Assembly: GCA_027307235.1 (NCBI GenBank) | Contig: DAHUXH010000013.1 | Location: 186,001 to 250,000 of the forward strand | Direction of reading: 5' to 3' | Length of the DNA stretch: 64,000 nt | DNA from: Vulcanimicrobiota bacterium | Lineage (GTDB): Bacteria > Vulcanimicrobiota > Vulcanimicrobiia > Vulcanimicrobiales > Vulcanimicrobiaceae | Part shown: piece after piece, positions 57,272 to 64,000 of the stretch | How the letters are laid out: the number at the start of each line of letters is the position of its first letter | Position numbering within the stretch: the stretch's first letter is position 1 | Position numbers and translations under genes: made by a program | The notes under the pieces: generated by a model | The model's input: only the letters and a program-made list of their open reading frames with translations | Told to the model about the DNA's origin: nothing | Database searches by the model: none

Positions 57272-58769
57272 GCAGCGCACCACCTCGCAGCGCACCACGT
57301 CGCTGCGAACGGGCACTGAGTACGACGTCGGCTTCAACGATCTCATCGCCAACGGTCAGGCGGTCGGCCGCATCGACGGCGCCGTCGTGTTCTGTTTCGG
57401 CCCGCTGCCCGGCGAGCAAGCACGCGTGCGCATCACGCAAGTCAAACAGAAGTACGCCGTCGGCGAACTGGTGCGGCTGCTCACCATCTCACCGCATCGC
57501 GCGCAACCGTTCTGCCGCGTTTTCGGTGCGTGCGGCGGCTGCCAATTGCAGCATCTTTCTTACGCCGCGCAACTGTCATGGAAGCGCGACGTCGTGCGCA
57601 ACGCGCTTTCGCGCATCGGCGGATTGGGCGACGTCGTCGTCCGCGAGCCGATCGGCATGGCCCTGCCGCGCGCTTATCGCAACAAGATGTCGCTGGTCGT
57701 CGATCACCGATTCAAGCCGACGGTCGGATTCTATCGTCAGCGTTCGCACGAGGTCGTGCCGATCGAAGCCTGCCCGATCGTCCAGCCGCAACTCGACGAC
57801 TACATCGCGCGCTTCAACTTGATGCGCTTGCATCCCGAGACGGCGCCGGCCGTGGTGTCGTCGCGGCATATCGTGGCACGGACCGCACGAGCAAGCGGTC
57901 AGAGCGTCGTCACCTTCACGACCGAGAAGCCCTCGGCCGACGTGGAGCGCGTCTCGGCGACCGTATTTGCGCAGTTGCCGGGAGCGGTCGGGATCGCCAA
58001 TTCCTTCGACTTGACCAGCGAGAACGCGATCCTCGGACGCAAGCATCGCGTCTTGCAGGGACAAGCCGAGATCGAGGAACGGATCGGCACCGTGCGCTAT
58101 CGCGTCTCGGCGGCGTCATTCTTTCAGGTCAACGTCGAAATCGTCGGAAAGATATTCGCATTCTTGGAAGCGGTCCTCACGCGTCCGCATCCCGTCGTCG
58201 ATCTCTACTGCGGCGCCGGAACGTTCAGTCTGTTTTTCGCTTCGCACGGATGCACCGTCCACGGCATCGAGGAAAACCCGTTCGCCGTCGCCGAGGCACA
58301 GGCCAACGCCGCGCTCAACGACCTTACCGCGCGGGCGACGTTTCACGCCGGGCAAGTCGAAACGCTGCTCGGGCAGCCGGAGGCCCGAGCGGCGCTGGAG
58401 GCGGCCCACATCGTCTTCCTCGACCCACCGCGCAAGGGAAGCGACGAGGCGACGCTGCGCCGTATCGTCGAGGCCAGTGTCCCCAACGTCTGGTACCTCT
58501 CGTGCGATCCGGCTACCCTCGCCCGGGATTTGAAATACCTCGTCGCCAATGGGTACGACATCGACGTCGTCCAGCCGTTCGACATGTTTCCGCAAACCGG
58601 CCACGTCGAGACGTTCGTCGGGCTCGTGAGCCGAGCGGAACGCGAAAAAGCGCGCGTCGCGCAGGCGTTTTCCGGCGCTCCGTTGCCGCAATGGCCGACC
58701 GACGACCAGTTTGCCAAAGATTACGAATCGCCACCGGAGTATCCCGACTTTGTCATCCGAAACGATTGA
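57246..58769 (+). CDS. rlmD: 23S rRNA (uracil-5-)-methyltransferase RlmD/RlmCD family
   Basis: 507 residues, TTG start. TRAM domain (YDVGFNDLIANGQAVGRIDGAV), iron-sulphur cysteines in CRVFGACGGCQLQ, SAM site DLYCGAGTFSLFF, FLDPPRKGSDE and the catalytic SCDPATLARDL with QPFDMFPQTGHVET. Whether it methylates U1939, U747 or both cannot be read from sequence. A C-terminal tail of ~40 residues (QWPTDDQFAKDYESPPEYPD) goes beyond the usual end. Confidence 0.9.
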   Translation: MTTSDTGRKQRTTSQRTTSLRTGTEYDVGFNDLIANGQAVGRIDGAVVFCFGPLPGEQARVRITQVKQKYAVGELVRLLTISPHRAQPFCRVFGACGGCQLQHLSYAAQLSWKRDVVRNALSRIGGLGDVVVREPIGMALPRAYRNKMSLVVDHRFKPTVGFYRQRSHEVVPIEACPIVQPQLDDYIARFNLMRLHPETAPAVVSSRHIVARTARASGQSVVTFTTEKPSADVERVSATVFAQLPGAVGIANSFDLTSENAILGRKHRVLQGQAEIEERIGTVRYRVSAASFFQVNVEIVGKIFAFLEAVLTRPHPVVDLYCGAGTFSLFFASHGCTVHGIEENPFAVAEAQANAALNDLTARATFHAGQVETLLGQPEARAALEAAHIVFLDPPRKGSDEATLRRIVEASVPNVWYLSCDPATLARDLKYLVANGYDIDVVQPFDMFPQTGHVETFVGLVSRAEREKARVAQAFSGAPLPQWPTDDQFAKDYESPPEYPDFVIRND

Positions 58770-59046
58770 CGTTCGCTACGTCGCCCAACTCGCGCGCATA
58801 GAACTCACCGACGACGAGGTGGAACGCTTCGGCGCGCAACTCGGAAACTTGCTCGACCATGTCGGCAGGCTCGCCGAACTCGATACGGCGAGCGTTCCCG
58901 CGACCGCGCAGGTGATCGAGTCGCGCAACGTGCTGCGCGACGATGTCGTGCGCCCGAGCCTCGACCGCGAGACGGTGCTCGCGCAGGCTCCCAAACGGCA
59001 GGGTGCGTTCTTTCGCGTGCCGCGCATCATCGCGGAGGCCGAGTGA
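58750..59046 (+). CDS. gatC: Aspartyl/glutamyl-tRNA amidotransferase subunit C
   Basis: 98 residues from TTG 58750, which overlaps the rlmD end by 20 bp and gives LSSETIDVRYVAQLARIELTD, the GatC start; an in-frame ATG at 58711 would add residues with no counterpart. Ends RETVLAQAPKRQGAFFRVPRII, the conserved GatC tail that wraps GatA. GatCAB converts Glu-tRNA(Gln) and Asp-tRNA(Asn) to the amides. Confidence 0.93.
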   Translation: MSSETIDVRYVAQLARIELTDDEVERFGAQLGNLLDHVGRLAELDTASVPATAQVIESRNVLRDDVVRPSLDRETVLAQAPKRQGAFFRVPRIIAEAE

Positions 59047-60539
59047 TGGACGCTCTCCACGAACGCAGCGCCGCGCAGGTGGCGCGCGCCGTCAATGCGC
59101 GCGAGGTCTCGGCCCGTGAAGTGACCGACGCCGTGCTCGCGCATGTCGATGGGATCGATGCCCATGTCGGCGCATATCTGACGACGCTGCACGACCTGGC
59201 GCGCGCGCAGGCCGATCGCATCGACGAACGCATTCGCCAAGGCGAGACGTTGCCGCTGGCGGGCGTTCCGGTTGCGGTCAAGGACAACATGTGTTTGGAA
59301 GGCACGCGGACGACGTGCGCGAGCAAGATTCTCGAACACTGGGTGTCGCCGTACACGGCGACGGCCGTTCAGCGCATCCTCGATGCAGGCGGCATTCCCA
59401 TCGGCAAGGCCAATCTCGACGAGTTCGCGATGGGATCGTCGTGCGAGAACTCCGCGCTCGGCGTCACGCGCAATCCCTACGACCTCACGCGCGTCCCCGG
59501 CGGCTCGACCGGCGGACCGGCGGCGGCGGTGGGCGCGTACGAGGCCGCGATCGGCTTGGGTAGTGATACCGGCGGTTCGATTCGCGAGCCTGGCGCATTC
59601 TGCAACCTGGTCGGATTCAAGCCGACGTACGGGCGCATCTCGCGCTACGGCTTGATCGCGTTCGCGTCGAGCCTCGACCAGATCGGTCCGCTCACCCGCA
59701 CCGTGCAGGACGCGGCGCTGGCGTATGACGTGATGGCCGGCAAGGATCCGATGGACGCGACCAGCGTCAGCCCGCCGCCCGAGGAACCGGCCGCCGGGGC
59801 GCTGCGCGCCGATCTGCGCGGCCTACGCGTCGGCATCGTCAAGGAATTCGCCACGCAAGCGCTCGGCGACGACATCGACGCCGTCTACCGGCAAGCCTAT
59901 CGCGATCTCGAAGCGCTCGGCGCCGAAATCGTCGAAGTCTCGCTGCCGACCGCCGACTACGGGCTTGCCACCTACTACCTGATCGCGCCTGCGGAGTGTT
60001 CGTCGAACCTTTCGCGTTTCGACGGCGTGCGCTATGGTTTGCGCGTCGACGCCGACGACGTCACGCAGATGTACGAACGCACGCGCGCGGCGGGTTTCGG
60101 TCCCGAAGTCAAACGCCGCATCCTCATCGGCACGTATGCGCTCTCCAGCGGATACTACGATGCCTACTACGTGCGTGCGCAGAAAGCGCGCACGCTCATC
60201 GCCAACGACTTCAAGCGTGCGTTCGCCGCATGCGATCTCATCGCGTGCCCGGCCGCGAGCCAACCCGCGTTCACGTTCAACGCCAAGAGCGATCCCTACA
60301 GCATGTACATGATGGACTACTACACGATTCCGATGTCGCTTGCCGGTCTGCCGGCGCTCTCCGTTCCATGCGGCTGGGTGACGCCGCCAGGCGGCGCAAC
60401 GCCGATGCCGATGGGCCTGCAGCTGTGCGCTCCCATCTTCGCTGAATCGCTCCTGCTCGGTGCGGCGCACGCCTACGAACAAGCTACCAAGCATGCTGAA
60501 AAACGCAAACCGGTCTTCCCCGAAGGAGCGCGCGCATGA
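59046..60539 (+). CDS. gatA: Aspartyl/glutamyl-tRNA amidotransferase subunit A
   Basis: 497 residues; ATG 59046 overlaps the gatC stop by one base (GTG 59043 also possible). Amidase-signature triad: Lys in VAVKDNM, cis-Ser in PGGSTGGPAAAVGAYEAAIG and nucleophile Ser in GSDTGGSIREPGAF. GFKPTYGRISRYGLIAFASS is the GatA signature. It releases ammonia from glutamine for GatB. Confidence 0.97.
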   Translation: MDALHERSAAQVARAVNAREVSAREVTDAVLAHVDGIDAHVGAYLTTLHDLARAQADRIDERIRQGETLPLAGVPVAVKDNMCLEGTRTTCASKILEHWVSPYTATAVQRILDAGGIPIGKANLDEFAMGSSCENSALGVTRNPYDLTRVPGGSTGGPAAAVGAYEAAIGLGSDTGGSIREPGAFCNLVGFKPTYGRISRYGLIAFASSLDQIGPLTRTVQDAALAYDVMAGKDPMDATSVSPPPEEPAAGALRADLRGLRVGIVKEFATQALGDDIDAVYRQAYRDLEALGAEIVEVSLPTADYGLATYYLIAPAECSSNLSRFDGVRYGLRVDADDVTQMYERTRAAGFGPEVKRRILIGTYALSSGYYDAYYVRAQKARTLIANDFKRAFAACDLIACPAASQPAFTFNAKSDPYSMYMMDYYTIPMSLAGLPALSVPCGWVTPPGGATPMPMGLQLCAPIFAESLLLGAAHAYEQATKHAEKRKPVFPEGARA

Positions 60540-61996
60540 CGGCGTGGGAAGCAGTGATCGGCATCGAGTGTCACGTCGAACTGAGGACCGCGAGCAAGAT
60601 GTTCTGCGGGTGTCAGAACGAGTTCGGCGGCGAGCCGAACACCAAAGTGTGTCCGGTCTGCCTCGGGATGCCCGGCGCGCTCCCGGTTCCGAACATGCGC
60701 GCCATCGATCACATGATTCGCGCCGGCATTGCGCTCGGTTCGGAGATTCCGGCGTTCTCCAAGTTTGACCGGAAGAACTATTTCTATCCGGACATGCCCA
60801 AGGATTATCAGATCTCGCAGTACGACATGCCGCTCACGCAGGGCGGTGTGGTGCGCTACTGGCTCGAGGACGGCACCATGAAAGAGTGCCGCCTGACACG
60901 GATTCACCTCGAAGAAGACACCGGGAAATCGACGCACGCCGGCTCCACCGACGGACGCATTGCCGGCAGCGCCTACTCGCTGGTCGACTTCAACCGCGCC
61001 GGTGTTCCGCTCATGGAATGCGTCTCCGAGCCGGACATTCGCAGCGCGGAAGAGGCGGTCGCCTATCTCGAGGCGCTCAAGCGCACATTCGTGCAGCTCG
61101 GCGTGAGCGACGTCAAAATGGAAGAGGGCTCGCTGCGCTGCGATGCCAACGTTTCGATTCGACCGATCGGCGCGAGCGAATACGGAACAAAGACCGAGAT
61201 CAAAAACATGAATTCGTTTCGATCGGTCTACCGTGCCATCGAGAGCGAAATCGAGCGGCAGATCGCGATCGTCGAATCCGGCGGTCGCGTCACGCAGGAG
61301 ACGCGCGGATGGGACGAGGCGCGCGGCGTCACGCATCCGATGCGCAGCAAAGAGCAGGCGCACGATTACCGTTACTTCCCCGACCCCGACCTCGTGCCGA
61401 TGGAGTTCAACGCGGCGACGATGGAAATTTTGCGCAGCACGCTGCCGGAACTGCCGACAGCGCGTTTCGAGCGCTACACCAAGCAGTTCGGGATCAACGT
61501 CAAGCAGGCGACGCAGCTTGTCGACAACGCGCAGCTTGCCGATTACTTCGATCAATGCGTCGCGGCATGCGGCAACGCGCACCAGTGCGTGAACTTCGTG
61601 CTCGGCGATCTCTCACGGCTCTCGAACGAGAGCGGGACGCCCGTGTATTACTCCAATGCACGCCCCGAGTACGTCGCCGAAGTGATCGACATGCTCGAGA
61701 AGAAGATCATCAACTCGAAGATCGCCAAGGAACTGATCGAGCGCATCTGGGAGGCCGCCGGTTCTCCCCGCGCGATCGTCGAGCGCGAAGGTCTCTCGCA
61801 GACGAGCGACCCTGGCGCGGTCGAGGGCTTTGTGAACGACGTGCTGGCCGCCAACGAAAAGGTGGTCGCCGAGTACAAGGCCGGGAAGACCAACGTGATG
61901 GGCTTCCTCGTCGGTCAGGTGATGAAGACGTCGCGCGGTAAGGCTGACCCGGCACTAGCGGGTGAACTGCTGAGGAAAAAGCTCGACGCCTCGTAA
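60536..61996 (+). CDS. gatB: Aspartyl/glutamyl-tRNA amidotransferase subunit B
   Basis: 486 residues; ATG overlaps the gatA stop (ATGA). IGIECHVELRTASKMFCGC, zinc-type cysteines C-x-C and CPVCLGMPG, KNYFYPDMPKDYQISQYD and the C-terminal YqeY-like tail with tRNA-binding helix (TNVMGFLVGQVMKTSRGKAD). It carries the kinase/transamidase site. Confidence 0.97.
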   Translation: MTAWEAVIGIECHVELRTASKMFCGCQNEFGGEPNTKVCPVCLGMPGALPVPNMRAIDHMIRAGIALGSEIPAFSKFDRKNYFYPDMPKDYQISQYDMPLTQGGVVRYWLEDGTMKECRLTRIHLEEDTGKSTHAGSTDGRIAGSAYSLVDFNRAGVPLMECVSEPDIRSAEEAVAYLEALKRTFVQLGVSDVKMEEGSLRCDANVSIRPIGASEYGTKTEIKNMNSFRSVYRAIESEIERQIAIVESGGRVTQETRGWDEARGVTHPMRSKEQAHDYRYFPDPDLVPMEFNAATMEILRSTLPELPTARFERYTKQFGINVKQATQLVDNAQLADYFDQCVAACGNAHQCVNFVLGDLSRLSNESGTPVYYSNARPEYVAEVIDMLEKKIINSKIAKELIERIWEAAGSPRAIVEREGLSQTSDPGAVEGFVNDVLAANEKVVAEYKAGKTNVMGFLVGQVMKTSRGKADPALAGELLRKKLDAS

Positions 61997-64000
61997 TGCT
62001 TGCAGATGAACGCACGCTCGACGCACTCGACTTCGACGCGGTGCGCGAGCGCGTCGTCGGCTCCACCGCCACCGAGCGCGGACGCGCGACGGCGCGCACG
62101 TTCGCACCCGACGTCCATTTCGATGCCGTCCGGCGCGAACAGCGCCTGACCAGCGACCTCCGCCTTCTCGTCGAGTCCCACGATTTCTTCATAGAAGCGG
62201 CGGTCGATCCGCGGGCTTTGCTCGATCGCGCCGCAGTGGGTTCGACGTTGTCCGCGATCGAAGCGCGCGGTGTCGGTGATGCGCTCGCGGCCGCCGCCGG
62301 TGCCTATCGGCGTGCGCGCGCGATCGAGAGCGACGCGATCGGCGCGCTGTGCGCGCGGTACGTCGCGCTCGACGACGTGCGTCGCGAGATTCATGAAGCG
62401 GTCGACGAGCGCGGCACCGTGCTCGACCGCGCCTCGCCCGCGCTCGCGCGCCTGCGCAAGAATCTGGTGCAGGCGCAAGCCGATGCGCGCGATCGCGTCA
62501 CCGCGCTGGTGCGCTCGGGAAAACATGCGCGTGCCATTCAAGATGCGGTGGTGACCATCCGAGACGGCCGCTTCGTGGTGCCGATCAAAGCCGAGTTCTC
62601 CGGCGAGTTTCCGGGTATCGTCATCGACACCAGTTCCAGCGGGCAGACGCTGTTCGTGGAGCCGCTCGCCGCACTTGATGCGAACAATCGCGTGCGCACG
62701 CTGCGGTTGGAAGAAGAACATGAGATTGCGCGCATTCTCGAAGCGCTCTCACGGCGCATCGGCGCGCGTGCGTCCGAGATCGACGCGGATGTCGAGGTGC
62801 TCGCACAGCTTGATCTGCGATGCGCGCGGGCACGCGTCGCACGCGAGATGCGTGCCATCGAACCCGAGTTGCGCGATGAACCCGAGATACGCATCGCCGA
62901 CGGACGTCATCCCTTGCTCGGTGATCGCGCGGTTCCGCAGTCACTCGTGCTCGACGACGCGACGCGCTTGATCGTGATCAGCGGGCCGAACATGGGCGGC
63001 AAGACGGTGGCGCTCAAGATGCTCGGTTTGTTCGTCACCATGACCTATTGCGGCATGCAGATTCCGGCGCAGCCCGGTTCAGCCATCGGGTGCTTCACCC
63101 ATCTCTTCGCCGACATCGGCGACGAACAGTCGATCGCGGACAACGCATCGACGTTCTCGGCGCACCTCGTGCGCATGCGCGAGGCGCTCGAAGCACCGGA
63201 CCGTCGCACGCTCGTCCTCGTCGACGAGATCGGCGGCGGTACCGAGCCGACCGCCGGTGCCGCGCTCGCGATCGCGATGCTCGAACGGCTGCTCGCGGCG
63301 TCGGCGCGCGGCGTGGTGACGACGCACGCAACCGAACTGAAACTCTTCGCGCACGCGGCGCCGCATGTGGCCAACGCGAGCGTGCGCTTCGATCCGCAGA
63401 CGTTCCGGCCGACGTATCACTTGGACGTCGGCGCGCCCGGCCAATCGCTGGCGTTTCCGCTGGCCCGCGCGCTCGGCATCGACGCTGGGATCGTCGAGCG
63501 TGCCGAAGCATTGCTCGAATCGCGCGAGCGCGACTACGAGTCGGCGCTCGCGGAAGTCGCGTCGCTGGGCGCGCAATTGCAGCGCGAACGCGATGAGGCG
63601 GCGCGCGAACGGCGCATCGCGCAAAGGGAACGGCAGTCGATCGAACAGGAACGCGTGCGTTTCGATGAGGAGCGCCGCAGCTTCGCCGAGCGCGCGGACG
63701 ACCGTCTGCGTTCGGCGCTGCGCGAATTTTCGACGGAATTGCAGCGTCGTGCTGAGGGACGTCGCGCCGCCGGGAAAGTGACCGCCGCCCAGAGCGCGCT
63801 GTTGGGACAGGTCGCGCAGGAGATGCGCCGCGATCTCGGCATCATCGAGCCGAGCGTCCCGGCGCAGACGGCCGCGATCGCACCGGGCGACCGCGTTCGC
63901 ATTCGGTCGCTGCGGCAAGACGGTATCGCGCTGGAAGATTACGGCGAGAGCATCCTGGTCGCGATCGGACCGATGAAGACCGTCGTCGCGAAGACCGACG
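61996..64000 (+). CDS. mutS2: MutS2 family ATPase (3' end outside window)
   Basis: The frame from ATG 61996, which overlaps the gatB stop by one base, is open to the window end (about 668 codons). N-terminal core/lever (LDALDFDAVRERVVGSTATE), clamp-level VVPIKAEFSGEFPGIVIDTS, Walker A SGPNMGGKTVALK (~63 kb), DIGDEQSIADNASTFSAHL and LVDEIGGGTEP (Walker B), then a long charged coiled coil (residues ~500-610) as in MutS2. The MutS mismatch-recognition domain is absent. The C-terminal Smr nuclease domain would lie beyond the window. In Bacillus MutS2 rescues collided ribosomes. Confidence 0.93.
   Translation, partial: MLADERTLDALDFDAVRERVVGSTATERGRATARTFAPDVHFDAVRREQRLTSDLRLLVESHDFFIEAAVDPRALLDRAAVGSTLSAIEARGVGDALAAAAGAYRRARAIESDAIGALCARYVALDDVRREIHEAVDERGTVLDRASPALARLRKNLVQAQADARDRVTALVRSGKHARAIQDAVVTIRDGRFVVPIKAEFSGEFPGIVIDTSSSGQTLFVEPLAALDANNRVRTLRLEEEHEIARILEALSRRIGARASEIDADVEVLAQLDLRCARARVAREMRAIEPELRDEPEIRIADGRHPLLGDRAVPQSLVLDDATRLIVISGPNMGGKTVALKMLGLFVTMTYCGMQIPAQPGSAIGCFTHLFADIGDEQSIADNASTFSAHLVRMREALEAPDRRTLVLVDEIGGGTEPTAGAALAIAMLERLLAASARGVVTTHATELKLFAHAAPHVANASVRFDPQTFRPTYHLDVGAPGQSLAFPLARALGIDAGIVERAEALLESRERDYESALAEVASLGAQLQRERDEAARERRIAQRERQSIEQERVRFDEERRSFAERADDRLRSALREFSTELQRRAEGRRAAGKVTAAQSALLGQVAQEMRRDLGIIEPSVPAQTAAIAPGDRVRIRSLRQDGIALEDYGESILVAIGPMKTVVAKTD

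Noticed and set aside
1-64000. tRNA or rRNA genes, insertion sequences, prophage
   Set aside because: No cloverleaf, rRNA segment, transposase or integrase was recognised by reading both strands; a dedicated scan (tRNAscan, barrnap, IS search) would be needed to exclude short or degenerate ones.

Overview
The window is a compact, high-GC stretch of a bacterial chromosome with essentially no intergenic gap longer than about 200 bp. Sec and lipoprotein signals, a probable outer-membrane barrel family (DUF5916), a Clostridia-like flagellar gene order (fliY, cheC, flbD, an MgtE_N protein after fliJ), ImuA-ImuB-DnaE2 mutagenesis genes and GatCAB point to a deep-branching, flagellated, diderm lineage. 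Candidatus Eremiobacterota/Vulcanimicrobiota (WPS-2) is my best guess; this is inference, not a database result.

Layout. 1-7.4 kb: housekeeping genes (ftsY 3' part, recA-recX, a two-component pair, a degenerate HPRT-like protein, a secreted GH125 mannosidase, purA). 7.5-35.5 kb: a nearly continuous flagellar/chemotaxis cluster: fliFGHIJ and an MgtE_N protein, then trpE-trpG, then fliK-flgD-TIGR02530-flgE, flbD, motAB, fliM-fliY-fliOPQR, an opposing lipoprotein beta-propeller gene, flhB-flhA, a PilZ protein and cheY-cheC-cheA-cheW. 35.6-38.3 kb: a BlaI-type repressor and an M56 (BlaR1-like) membrane protease that ends in pentapeptide repeats, with a clear promoter and palindromic operator. 38.4-47.7 kb: an accessory envelope region of two DUF5916 paralogs flanking lipoproteins, a seven-bladed propeller with near-identical DNA repeats, a gene scar and a frameshifted DUF2723 membrane gene. 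47.7-52.7 kb: imuA-imuB-dnaE2 behind a textbook SOS promoter. 52.8-56.2 kb: a tandemly duplicated pair of secreted proteins of unknown function (one HExxH-bearing). 56.2-64 kb: a ModA/WtpA-like binding protein, then rlmD, gatCAB and mutS2 (cut by the window edge).

The most striking non-coding signal is a family of five ~105-bp intergenic palindromes (2357, 15659, 20311, 20751, 26775). They fold into a long hairpin with conserved internal loops and a C(UNCG)G tetraloop, show compensatory base changes between copies, and sit at gene 3' ends. Two of them abut putative sigma-28 promoters (fliK, motA); a third sigma-28-like promoter lies before cheY. The second is a duplicated LexA box: the one driving imuA has a sister copy 7 kb upstream, behind the other DUF5916 paralog, with a decayed promoter.

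The flagellar genes encode the MS ring and switch, the export apparatus, the hook, the stator and the core chemotaxis kinase pathway. fliE, flgB/C, fliA, flagellin, MCPs, cheR and cheB are not in this window.
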